10,945 bases of DNA from Sulfurovum sp. (GTDB lineage: Bacteria > Campylobacterota > Campylobacteria > Campylobacterales > Sulfurovaceae). This document shows positions 1-6,337 of this stretch, piece by piece. Below the pieces are notes generated by a model. That model made no database searches, was not told where the DNA came from, and was given only the letters and a program-made list of their open reading frames with translations. Both the position numbers and the translations under genes were made by a program. Within the stretch, counting starts at the first letter, position 1. The number at the start of each line of letters is the position of its first letter. The DNA lies in contig WGDG01000070.1 in NCBI GenBank assembly GCA_015493425.1, positions 1 to 10,945 of the forward strand, read 5' to 3'.

Positions 1-2
1 AA

Positions 3-422
3 CCGGACCACTACGAAGTGCTGGCCGAGGAGGATGTCTCTTTCGTTTCGCAGAAATTTGTAGACGAGAGCTGTACCAACTGCCAGATCTGCTACCGTAT
101 CTGCCCAACCGGTGCACTCAGTTCCAACAAAAAGTTCTCGCTCATCCATTTCGATGCGATGCTCTGTGTCAAGTGCCACCTCTGCCACGATGTTTGCGAG
201 CCGGGTTCCATACAGCTGCAGCCGGGCTTCGAGACCAAAGAGTTCTTCGAACCCACCCAGCGTACGCTGGCGACATTCAACATCAAACGCTGCAACGAGT
301 GCGGCAACCCCTTCACCTATCTCGGCGGAGAGCAGACCTGCCCGCGATGCCTTATTGAAGAGGAAGAGGCGATCTTTTTGCACCAGAACGCTAAAAAACT
401 GATGGGTGACGATAATGAGTAA
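3..422 (+). CDS. Two-cluster 4Fe-4S ferredoxin-like protein with C-terminal zinc ribbon (partial, 5' end missing)
   Basis: The frame is open to the left edge of the window, so the true start lies upstream. A GTG at 18 is in frame but has no special support. Two consecutive CxxCxxCxxxC motifs are seen, CTNCQICYRICP (from about nt 72) and CVKCHLCHDVCE (from about nt 165). This is the classic bacterial ferredoxin pattern for two [4Fe-4S] clusters. A third cysteine group, CNEC then CPRC (nt 291-350), has the spacing of a rubredoxin-like zinc ribbon. The tail is acidic. There is no signal peptide in the visible part, so a cytoplasmic electron-transfer or assembly role is likely. Such proteins often sit in accessory clusters of molybdenum/tungsten oxidoreductases such as formate dehydrogenase. 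That link is inference here because no catalytic subunit is in view. Confidence 0.85.
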   Translation, partial: PDHYEVLAEEDVSFVSQKFVDESCTNCQICYRICPTGALSSNKKFSLIHFDAMLCVKCHLCHDVCEPGSIQLQPGFETKEFFEPTQRTLATFNIKRCNECGNPFTYLGGEQTCPRCLIEEEEAIFLHQNAKKLMGDDNE

Positions 423-627
423 CAGAATAATTAGCAATGAGCAATGCCGGTATGCATTGCTGCGCAATGCCTTTATCAGTGTGAACACATTCGGTTCCTC
501 ATTCCTCATTCCTCATTCCTGTAAATCCCAAAGGAGTTTAGGTTTGGCCTCTGAGCCGAAAGGCGAAGCTTTAGTGAAAGGAATTTTCAATGGGCTTTGC
601 TCATTGAAAAGGAGAACTTTAATATGA
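415..627 (+). CDS. Doubtful 70-codon ORF filling the 423-623 spacer
   Basis: An ORF of 70 codons starts at ATG 415, overlapping the end of the ferredoxin-like gene (the ATGAGTAA there contains its TAA stop). It ends at TGA 625-627, overlapping the ATG at 624 of the next gene. Both junctions look like translational coupling. Against it, the DNA is mostly heptamer repeats and hairpins, there is no good Shine-Dalgarno before 415, and the predicted peptide has no recognisable domain. I regard it as probably not a protein gene. The open frame may be a by-product of a repeat inserted into a former tight gene junction. Confidence 0.2.
   Translation: MSNRIISNEQCRYALLRNAFISVNTFGSSFLIPHSCKSQRSLGLASEPKGEALVKGIFNGLCSLKRRTLI
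433..470 (+). repeat. AGCAATG tandem pair with GCAATGC hairpin
   Basis: AGCAATG occurs twice in tandem (433-439 and 440-446). GCAATGC at 441-447 and GCATTGC at 454-460 form a perfect 7-bp stem with a 6-nt loop. GCAATGC occurs again at 464-470. The unit is similar, in reverse complement, to the ATTCCTC heptamers 50 bases downstream (AGCAATG against AGGAATG). The spacer may therefore be one degenerate repeat element. Confidence 0.55.
495..520. repeat. Heptamer tandem repeat, TTCCTCA, about 3.7 copies
   Basis: The 26 bases consist of three full TTCCTCA units followed by TTCCT. The array is perfect with a 7-bp period. Seven is not a multiple of three, so copy-number change would shift any reading frame across it. 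It lies between two co-directional genes. It could be a slippage-prone tract or the edge of an intergenic repeat family. Confidence 0.7.
584..610 (+). promoter_or_regulatory. 12-bp hairpin abutting the ribosome binding site of the next gene
   Basis: TTTTCAATGGGC (584-595) pairs with GCTCATTGAAAA (599-610) across a TTT loop, with one G-U wobble. Its 3' arm runs straight into the Shine-Dalgarno AAGGAG (609-614) of the gene starting at 624. In RNA it could limit ribosome access or act as a processing site. There is no T-tract after it, so it is not a standard intrinsic terminator in the plus direction. Confidence 0.55.
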
Positions 628-1094
628 AACCGCATGAAATAAAACCCGATACCCAGCTGTGTACCATTCTCGGCTACAATGCCCAGACCGGCTACACACG
701 GAAGTATTTTAACAAAATACTTAAAAACAACGGCATCAACGCTACGGCCATTGCACTCAACATCGGAGACGAGCACTTCGACTTTACAATGAGAAACGTG
801 GCACAGTCAAAAGTAGACAGGATGATCTTTGACCAGGAGTTTCAGGAAAAAGCGGTGCCCTTCTGTGACGTGCTCGATGAGACGGCCGGGAGAGAAAAGC
901 GTGTCGACTTTATCGAAGTCATTGACGGAAAGATTTACGGCTATGCGCTTGACGATGCAGCCAAAGCACTCTTTGAAAAGCCCGAATTCATCGACGAGCA
1001 GATCCTCTTTGTCGCAAAGATGATGCTGCTGGCCAACCGCTGGTACGATGCACCCGTCGATGTAGACACTATACCGTTACTGATAGAAAATTAA
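624..1094 (+). CDS. Shikimate dehydrogenase substrate-domain-like protein lacking catalytic residues
   Basis: The protein has 156 residues from ATG 624, chosen over the upstream TTG at 597 because AAGGAGA (609-615) is well placed. Its layout matches the N-terminal substrate-binding domain of AroE. CTILGYNAQTGYT (residues 13-25) stands where AroE has the G-N-P-x-x-H-S-x-S-P loop. EKAVPFCDVLDETA (75-88) stands where AroE has K-x-x-A...D-x-L-T-x-x-A. VIDGKIYGYALDD (99-111) stands where AroE has the D-G-x-x-x-G-x-N-T-D segment. The AroE signature residues are not present: the NVTxPxK lysine region reads RMIFDQEFQ, the GAVNT region reads RVDFI, and NTD reads LDD. There is no Rossmann NADP domain. 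It is therefore unlikely to be a shikimate dehydrogenase. A binding or assembly role with its neighbours is inference. The similarity is judged by eye and is moderate. Confidence 0.6.
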   Translation: MKPHEIKPDTQLCTILGYNAQTGYTRKYFNKILKNNGINATAIALNIGDEHFDFTMRNVAQSKVDRMIFDQEFQEKAVPFCDVLDETAGREKRVDFIEVIDGKIYGYALDDAAKALFEKPEFIDEQILFVAKMMLLANRWYDAPVDVDTIPLLIEN

Positions 1095-1113
1095 GAAAAA
1101 TGCAGGAGAAACG

Positions 1114-1605
1114 ATGAACGATTTACGAAAAGAATTTGAAGACCTCAATCTGGAAAACTTTGCAGGGGGAAAACCCGCTTTCTGTCCCGATGGTCAGTGT
1201 GAAGCGGATGAAGAGGCTGATCTTAAAGATTACCCTTCCTACACCGAAGCACTCTACGCACAGCTGATCGCACCGCATGTGAGCGGCATCTATATTTCAC
1301 GCTGGGATATGAAAGATATCGCACTTGCTGCAGGCGATTCGATGGCAATCCACCCACGAAAGCGTATGTTCGAACTGCTGATGAAGTACGCTACCAGCCG
1401 CGAGAACATGCAGGCAGTCCTCGATGCACTGGAGAACCATATGGAGGAGAAGATCGCTATCTACGAAGAGCTGATGCGCGACTTCCCTGCCAGCGAAGTG
1501 GTTTTCCAGCCAAAGATCGACAAGGCACGCAAAACGATGCGTCTCTTCCCTGCAATTCTTGAAGAGTACTTCCCCGAAGACATGTTTGAGGATGAAGAGG
1601 CGTAA
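1114..1605 (+). CDS. Acidic, mostly helical protein of unknown function
   Basis: This is a 163-residue protein with a clear AGGAG (1104-1108) five bases before ATG, 19 bases after the previous gene, so it is cotranscribed. I do not recognise the family with certainty. Visible features are a Cys pair CPDGQC (residues 24-29), an acidic linker, a conserved-looking segment HVSGIYISRWDMKDIALA (55-72), then long amphipathic helices to a very acidic end. There is no signal peptide or membrane segment. The all-helical make-up and the Fe-S neighbour are reminiscent of TorD-type redox enzyme chaperones. I do not see the TorD signature, so that is only a suggestion. It appears to be the last gene of its operon. 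Confidence 0.8.
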   Translation: MNDLRKEFEDLNLENFAGGKPAFCPDGQCEADEEADLKDYPSYTEALYAQLIAPHVSGIYISRWDMKDIALAAGDSMAIHPRKRMFELLMKYATSRENMQAVLDALENHMEEKIAIYEELMRDFPASEVVFQPKIDKARKTMRLFPAILEEYFPEDMFEDEEA

Positions 1606-1640
1606 CGATGCCTCATCCCGCGTATGTTGCGGGTTCTCTC
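1597..1640 (+). terminator. Possible weak terminator region
   Basis: GAGGC (1597-1601) can pair with GCCTC (1610-1614) over the stop codon. Next, CCCGC (1617-1621) pairs with GCGGG (1629-1633) around a 7-nt loop and is followed by a pyrimidine-rich TTCTCTCTATTTCT. The stems are only 5 bp and the T-run is broken, so it is a weak candidate. Its position at the end of the operon supports it. Confidence 0.35.
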
Positions 1641-1691
1641 TATTTCTGTACCATATGACTCGCATCAAAAACGGATTTCCGTTAATCTACT

Positions 1692-1697
1692 TATAGT
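1692..1697 (+). promoter_or_regulatory. Possible -10 element (TATAGT) for the small ORF at 1728
   Basis: TATAGT lies about 30 bases before the ATG of the 57-residue ORF, in AT-rich DNA and just after a small AACGG/CCGTT hairpin (1670-1683). No -35 match is seen, which is common in Campylobacterota. Support is weak. Confidence 0.3.
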
Positions 1698-1727
1698 ACA
1701 CTTTCCTCTACACACCAGAGGATACGC

Positions 1728-1901
1728 ATGAATACACTTCTCTCTTTTTATGTATCAAGATTTCTTTCCTTTTTTAACAGCAGAGGCATCATTGTCGTAC
1801 AAAAACTGAGAAAATACAGTATCAAATATGGACGTGTAAGCATGATATACGTGCTGCAAAAGCAGCTTGAGGTGAAATGCGGCAGGCATTTTGGTAGCTA
1901 A
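1728..1901 (+). CDS. Small cationic protein, 57 residues, unknown function
   Basis: ATG 1728 is preceded by AGAGGA (1717-1722) at a 5-base spacing, and the frame runs to TAA 1899-1901. The first 16 residues (MNTLLSFYVSRFLSFF) are hydrophobic and aromatic. The rest is strongly basic, with 10 Lys/Arg against one Glu overall, and contains a hydrophobic patch GIIVV (20-24) and one Cys near the end. It could be a small membrane-associated peptide. It sits alone between two operons, and its stop is 20 bases before the TATAAT of the malic enzyme promoter. I recognise no family. The ribosome binding site and size favour a real small gene, but without comparative data this is uncertain. Confidence 0.45.
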   Translation: MNTLLSFYVSRFLSFFNSRGIIVVQKLRKYSIKYGRVSMIYVLQKQLEVKCGRHFGS

Positions 1902-1920
1902 ACTCCTATCTTACTTAGTG

Positions 1921-1926
1921 TATAAT
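1921..1926 (+). promoter_or_regulatory. -10 box (TATAAT) of the malic enzyme operon
   Basis: A perfect TATAAT lies 30 bases before the malic enzyme ATG, which would give a leader of roughly 25 bases. No TTGACA-like -35 is found at 16-18 bp. Campylobacterota sigma-70 promoters usually lack a conserved -35, so this is still a good candidate. Confidence 0.6.
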
Positions 1927-1956
1927 AGGGGCATCTAATTATCATAAAGGTTCATT

Positions 1957-3234
1957 ATGGGAAAAATCACAAAAGAGAAGGCACTGGAGTATCACGTTGG
2001 CGGAAAGATCGGTATTGCGCTGACCAAACCCTGCGATACGCAATTTGAGCTCTCTTTGGCATATACCCCCGGGGTAGCGATTCCGTGTGAGGAGATTGCA
2101 AAAGATGAAAATCTCGTGTTTGACTATACCAACAAGGGCAACCTTGTAGCGGTTGTTTCTGACGGTACGGCAGTCCTTGGACTGGGTGACATCGGTCCGA
2201 TGGCGGGCAAGCCGGTCATGGAAGGGAAGTCAGTACTCTTTAAAAAGTTTGCCGATGTCGATGCATTCGATATTGAACTGGATGTACACAGCATCGACGA
2301 GATTGTGGCAACCTGTAAAGCGATCGCACCGACATTTGGTGGTATCAACCTTGAAGATATCAAGGCGCCGAAGTGTTTTGAAATCGAGCGCATTCTCAAA
2401 GAGGCGCTCGATATTCCAGTATTCCATGATGACCAGCACGGTACAGCCATCATTACGACAGCCGGGCTGATGAACGTACTTGACTTGACAGGCAAAAAAG
2501 TCGATGAGATCAAGATCGTTATTAACGGTGCAGGGGCAGCGGGGATCAGCTGTGCGAAGATGTACCAGGCACTTGGTGCGAAAAATATCATTATGTGTGA
2601 CTCCAAGGGGGTTATTTCTACATCGAGAGACGACCTGAACAAATATAAAGCGGAGTTTGCAGTTGATACAGAGATGAAAACACTCGATGAAGCCATTGAG
2701 AATGCAGATATGTTCCTGGGGCTGAGCAAGGCTGGAGCGCTAAGTAAAGAGATGGTCAAAAAAATGGCGCCTGAACCTATTATTTTCGCGCTTGCCAACC
2801 CTGTACCGGAGATTCTTCCCGAAGAGGTTGCCGAAGTGCGTGACGATGTCATTATGGGAACAGGACGTTCGGACTACCCCAACCAGATTAACAATGTACT
2901 GGGCTTTCCGTTCATCTTCAGGGGTGCGCTGGATGTGCGTGCCCGCAAGATCACCGAAGGGATGAAAATGGCAGCGGCAGAAGCACTGGCTGCGTTGGCA
3001 AAAGAGCCGGTACCCTACTATGTCAAAGCAGCATACCACAATGAAAATATTGCTTATGGAAAAGAGCACATCATTCCGCTGCCGTTTAACAAAGAAGCGC
3101 TTATCTGGGTCGCTTCTGCGGTTGCCAAAACGGCGGTGGAAGAGGGTGTAGCCCGGGTAGAAAACTTCGATTACGATGCGTACCGTGAACAGTTACGCTG
3201 TCTTATCTACGGATGCCCGGAGGAGAACGAATAG
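1957..3234 (+). CDS. NAD(P)-dependent malic enzyme, short form (oxaloacetate-decarboxylating)
   Basis: This 425-residue cytoplasmic enzyme converts malate to pyruvate and CO2 with reduction of NAD(P). It links the (reductive) TCA cycle to pyruvate. Family motifs are all present: SLAYTPGVA with catalytic Tyr36, SDGTAVLGLGDIGP (68-81), the MEGKSVLFKKF lysine region (Lys91), NLEDIKAP metal ligands (Glu133, Asp134), FHDDQHGTA with metal ligand Asp159, a Rossmann GAGAAG (191-196) and the ANPVPEI loop (280-286). The length matches the bacterial short form. The phosphotransacetylase-like C-terminal half of E. coli MaeB is absent, so I give no symbol. SD AAAGG (1946-1950) sits 6 bases before ATG. It is first in an operon with three membrane-related genes, only three bases before the next one. 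Cofactor preference cannot be read safely from the sequence. Confidence 0.95.
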   Translation: MGKITKEKALEYHVGGKIGIALTKPCDTQFELSLAYTPGVAIPCEEIAKDENLVFDYTNKGNLVAVVSDGTAVLGLGDIGPMAGKPVMEGKSVLFKKFADVDAFDIELDVHSIDEIVATCKAIAPTFGGINLEDIKAPKCFEIERILKEALDIPVFHDDQHGTAIITTAGLMNVLDLTGKKVDEIKIVINGAGAAGISCAKMYQALGAKNIIMCDSKGVISTSRDDLNKYKAEFAVDTEMKTLDEAIENADMFLGLSKAGALSKEMVKKMAPEPIIFALANPVPEILPEEVAEVRDDVIMGTGRSDYPNQINNVLGFPFIFRGALDVRARKITEGMKMAAAEALAALAKEPVPYYVKAAYHNENIAYGKEHIIPLPFNKEALIWVASAVAKTAVEEGVARVENFDYDAYREQLRCLIYGCPEENE

Positions 3235-3237
3235 CCG

Positions 3238-4623
3238 ATGCAGCTGAAACGCTATCTTGACCTCTATACACTGTTGCAGCAGGATCGCTCAAGCCGGGAA
3301 GAACGGCGGGCATTTGGGCTTTCCGAGGCCGTGAGGGGAAAAGATGCGGCTGAGCAGCTGTGTGCCTGGGCAGAGGCGCATCGAACTTCTCTTTCACGTC
3401 CGCTGCTGAGTGAACAGGTAGAAGGGGTGCTGTACCATGCCACGTTGATCTTTGGCATTGCTGCATTTCTGCTTGGTATTGTCACGGCTACAGGGCTGTT
3501 GAGTTACAGCGGAAAAGAACCGGTCAATCTGGTGTATTTTCTTGCTGTGGCGGTGCTGCTTCCGCTTGTAACAATGGTATTTGCTGTCATAGCGATGTTC
3601 CGTGCCAACCGGGCAAGGAATTTTCTTGTACATATCTCACCTGCCTACTGGATGACCCGTATTATCGGGTTCTTCGACAGAAAGGGGAGCTTAAAGTTCA
3701 ACACTATCCCCCTGAATCCTCTGATTCTTAATTGGATCATCATCAGACGTTCGCAGCTGCTGGCACTGCTTTTTGCGATTGGTATGCTGCTCGCACTGCT
3801 TGGTGTCGTTGCGACACGTGACATCGCCTTTGCATGGAGCACGACACTGCAGATTGATGCGGCACAGTTTCATGCCTTCATCGAAGCACTCGCTTTTCCA
3901 TGGAGAGGGTGGCTGCCCTCTGCTGTGCCCAGTCTTGCACTGGTAGAGCAGAGCCACTATTTCCGTCTTGGGGGGAAGCTGAGCGAAACAATGGTTTCCC
4001 ATGCCGCGATGCTCGGGGCATGGTGGAAATTTCTCGCCATGGCGACTTTTGTCTATGCCATTCTGCTGCGCTTTGGTATGTACCTGCTGGCGGGATGGGG
4101 ACTTTCCCGTGCCATACGCCGGAGTATGCCGGCTCTTGACGGTGCAGATGTATTGCTACGGGACATGAATGAACCGCTTATTACCACACATCCCGATGAA
4201 AAAAGTGTCTCTTCCGATATGTCGCAGGAACGTTTATATACACGTATGGATGCGAAGATGGCACCTTCATACGATACTGTCGTGGGGTGGGCTATCCCGG
4301 AAGAGACACTGGTTTCTCTTTGTGATACTTTTTCGGTGACGGCAGCAGCATGCAGGGAAGCGGGAGGCAACCGGACACTTGAGGAGGACAGTCATACACT
4401 GGAAACACTTAGAGGAACGGTACTGCTGTTTGTCAAAGCATGGGAACCGCCAACTATGGATTTTGCCGATTTTCTTAAAGCTGTTTCCCAGCGTGTGTCC
4501 AAAGTGGTTGTGGTACCGGTTGGTACACCGAAAGAGGGGTATGTGGCAGATGCACGCCATAAAGCTGTCTGGGAAAGGAAGCTCGCTTTGCTTGACTACC
4601 CCAATGTCTGGATGCTGCGATGA
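3238..4623 (+). CDS. Polytopic inner-membrane protein, DUF2868 type, partner of the adjacent GTPase
   Basis: This is a 461-residue protein. About 60 polar N-terminal residues precede hydrophobic segments at roughly 67-89, 97-121, 172-192 and 264-288, suggesting four transmembrane helices. The region between helices 3 and 4 holds a roughly 70-residue loop (about 193-263). A C-terminal soluble domain of about 160 residues contains alternating beta strands (VLLFVKAW, KVVVVPVG) of an alpha/beta fold. Size, topology and its place directly before a DUF3482 GTPase match the DUF2868 family, as I recall from gamma-proteobacterial gene pairs. SD AGGAG (3221-3225) is a little far from ATG, so coupling to the malic enzyme stop 3 bases upstream probably helps. 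Its TGA overlaps the GTPase ATG by 4 bases. Biochemical function is unknown. Confidence 0.8.
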   Translation: MQLKRYLDLYTLLQQDRSSREERRAFGLSEAVRGKDAAEQLCAWAEAHRTSLSRPLLSEQVEGVLYHATLIFGIAAFLLGIVTATGLLSYSGKEPVNLVYFLAVAVLLPLVTMVFAVIAMFRANRARNFLVHISPAYWMTRIIGFFDRKGSLKFNTIPLNPLILNWIIIRRSQLLALLFAIGMLLALLGVVATRDIAFAWSTTLQIDAAQFHAFIEALAFPWRGWLPSAVPSLALVEQSHYFRLGGKLSETMVSHAAMLGAWWKFLAMATFVYAILLRFGMYLLAGWGLSRAIRRSMPALDGADVLLRDMNEPLITTHPDEKSVSSDMSQERLYTRMDAKMAPSYDTVVGWAIPEETLVSLCDTFSVTAAACREAGGNRTLEEDSHTLETLRGTVLLFVKAWEPPTMDFADFLKAVSQRVSKVVVVPVGTPKEGYVADARHKAVWERKLALLDYPNVWMLR

Positions 4624-6023
4624 ACCGTACCGACTATCCGCGCTTTGCTGTTGTAGGACACCCGAACAAGGGGAAGAGTTCTATTGTTGCTTCACTGGCG
4701 ATGGATGATGCTATTGCCATTTCCGATACGCCGGGGACAACCACCCGCAAGGCGCGTTATCCTCTGAAAGTTGATGGGAAAACACTGTATGAACTCATCG
4801 ATACTCCAGGTTTCCAGCGTGCCAGACAGGTGCTTGCATGGCTAAGAGAGCATGAAACCGATGCAAGCAGACGGCATGAAGTTGTGCGGAAATTTGTCAA
4901 TACCCATAAGGATGATGCCCGTTTTCATGATGAGATAGAACTGCTCGAACCCATTATGCAGGGGGCAGGTATTATCTATGTGGTCGACGGTTCCAAACCT
5001 TACGGTGAAGAGTATGAAGCGGAGATGGAGATACTGCGCTGGACAGGACAGCCCTCTATGGCACTGATCAACCGTATTGAAGAGGAAGATTATACGGAGG
5101 ATTGGAAACGGGCACTTGGCGGCTATTTTCAAATGATCCGTACCTACGACCCGATGCATGCAACACTCTCACAGCACTTGAAGATTCTGGAGAGTATGGC
5201 ACAGCTTCGGGAGGAGTGGACACCACAGGTCAAAGCTTCCATTGCACTCTTTGAGCGTTACCATGCCATGATGCGTGAACGCAGTGCCGCAGCCATTGCA
5301 AAGCTGCTTTACCGTGCACTCTCTCATGTCGAACGGCTTACATTGAAAGAGGGCGAAGCGGTAGAGGATGCCAAAAAACGCATTGCCTCACGCTATAAAC
5401 AACGCTTGCGCAGTTTTGAAGTGGAAACACAAAAGCGCATTGAGTATATTTGGAATCATCAGCATCTTAAAAAACAGCAGGAGCAGATAAGACTGGAAGG
5501 GCTGGATCTTTTTTCCAAAGAGAGTGCTTCGGTTTTTGGATTGACACGCAAGGAACTGCTTGTCACCGGTGCCAGCAGCGGAGCGGTGACAGGGGCGGGT
5601 ATCGACCTGGCATTTGCCGGGCATACCTTTTTTGCAGGCGGTATCATTGGTGCAGTGGTGGGAGGTGTGGGTGCCTATATGGCTTTCAACGAATTGGCGG
5701 ATATCCAAGTGCTTGGCCGGAAAATAGGCAGACGAACCCTTCAGATGGGACCGATGCAGAACCGTAACTTCCCCTACATCCTGCTTGGGCGCATACTGTT
5801 TCATACCACCAAAGTTGCACAGCTCTCCCATGCTGTACGTCAAAGTGTCAATTTCGAGATGGATGAACGTTTCCGTGAGCGCTGGCTTACAGATGCACGC
5901 AGGAAGCAGCTTGAAAAGTATCATAAGCAGTTCCGTCAGGCAAAACGGCCGGATGAAAAGATGCTTGCCGAATATGAAGCATTGATTCTGGAAATTATTG
6001 ATACGCTGCTTGGAGAGGCATGA
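4620..6023 (+). CDS. Era-like GTPase with C-terminal DUF3482-type glycine-zipper domain
   Basis: This is a 467-residue protein. The G domain occupies about residues 7-200: G1 P-loop GHPNKGKS (13-20), G2 threonines PGTTTR (38-43) and G3 DTPG (61-64). The G4 position, after the strand PSMALI, reads NRIE (151-154) instead of NKxD, so guanine recognition may be relaxed. A helical, charged linker (about 200-300) follows. Next comes a glycine-rich hydrophobic stretch at about 317-352 (VTGASSGAVTGAG, then GGIIGAVVGGVGAY), which looks like a glycine zipper that inserts in or lies on membranes. A basic helical tail ends the protein. This arrangement matches GTPases carrying DUF3482. ATG overlaps the previous TGA, so it is translated together with the membrane partner. 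It is probably a peripheral membrane GTPase acting with the DUF2868 protein. The process served is not known to me. Confidence 0.85.
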   Translation: MNRTDYPRFAVVGHPNKGKSSIVASLAMDDAIAISDTPGTTTRKARYPLKVDGKTLYELIDTPGFQRARQVLAWLREHETDASRRHEVVRKFVNTHKDDARFHDEIELLEPIMQGAGIIYVVDGSKPYGEEYEAEMEILRWTGQPSMALINRIEEEDYTEDWKRALGGYFQMIRTYDPMHATLSQHLKILESMAQLREEWTPQVKASIALFERYHAMMRERSAAAIAKLLYRALSHVERLTLKEGEAVEDAKKRIASRYKQRLRSFEVETQKRIEYIWNHQHLKKQQEQIRLEGLDLFSKESASVFGLTRKELLVTGASSGAVTGAGIDLAFAGHTFFAGGIIGAVVGGVGAYMAFNELADIQVLGRKIGRRTLQMGPMQNRNFPYILLGRILFHTTKVAQLSHAVRQSVNFEMDERFRERWLTDARRKQLEKYHKQFRQAKRPDEKMLAEYEALILEIIDTLLGEA

Positions 6024-6337
6024 GAAGCAGAATAGGGCGCTGGAGGGTTTTTGCAAGGCGTATGGGGCGAGGTATTTCCGTGGAATGGCGTGAGACCAAA
6101 GAGATTCCGCTGCTGTTACGCCAAAAAGAGTTTAAAAAAGCCGGAGAGCAGGTACTCGATCTGTGCAAAATGGCAGGATTGGCAACGATTTGGGTTATTC
6201 CCGGTGGTGCAGTGATTACTGCGATTAGTGTAAAAATGTCACACAGGGCAAGACCCAGTGCCTTCCGCCCCAAACCCAAAATAAATTCAGAAGAACTTTG
6301 TGAGGAGTGTGAGAATCGAGGCGGCAAGCACACCTGA
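6020..6337 (+). CDS. Small basic protein with one LETM1-like membrane segment
   Basis: This is a 105-residue protein whose ATG overlaps the GTPase stop (ATGA), so it is the last gene of the operon. The N-terminus is strongly basic. Residues 51-71 form one hydrophobic segment with an IPGG turn (60-63), followed by RARPSAF (76-82). The order of a D-x-C-K helix, the hydrophobic stretch with P-G-G, and P-S-x-F recalls the core of LETM1-type proteins, which have an I-I-P-F segment followed by L-P-S-x-F. This is pattern matching by eye and only suggestive. The tail carries CEEC (94-97). A short SD GGAG (6012-6015) is only 4 bases from ATG, so coupling is likely. Its last 51 bases overlap the end of the convergent pgpA-like gene. 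Confidence 0.7.
   Translation: MRSRIGRWRVFARRMGRGISVEWRETKEIPLLLRQKEFKKAGEQVLDLCKMAGLATIWVIPGGAVITAISVKMSHRARPSAFRPKPKINSEELCEECENRGGKHT

Noticed and set aside
495..520. CRISPR-like repeat array
   Set aside because: The units are 7 bp with no spacers and no cas genes nearby, so this is a simple tandem repeat.
1669..1684. AACGG-ATTT-CCGTT hairpin as a terminator
   Set aside because: The stem is only 5 bp with no T-run after it, so it is too weak to call separately.
2124..2852. Long open frame (242 codons) antisense to the malic enzyme gene
   Set aside because: It is fully covered by the malic enzyme, whose motifs are unambiguous. The antisense product is a low-complexity Ser/Ile-rich sequence.
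5388..6056. Open frame (222 codons) antisense to the GTPase gene
   Set aside because: It overlaps the conserved GTPase C-terminal domain and has no family features or ribosome binding site that I can see.
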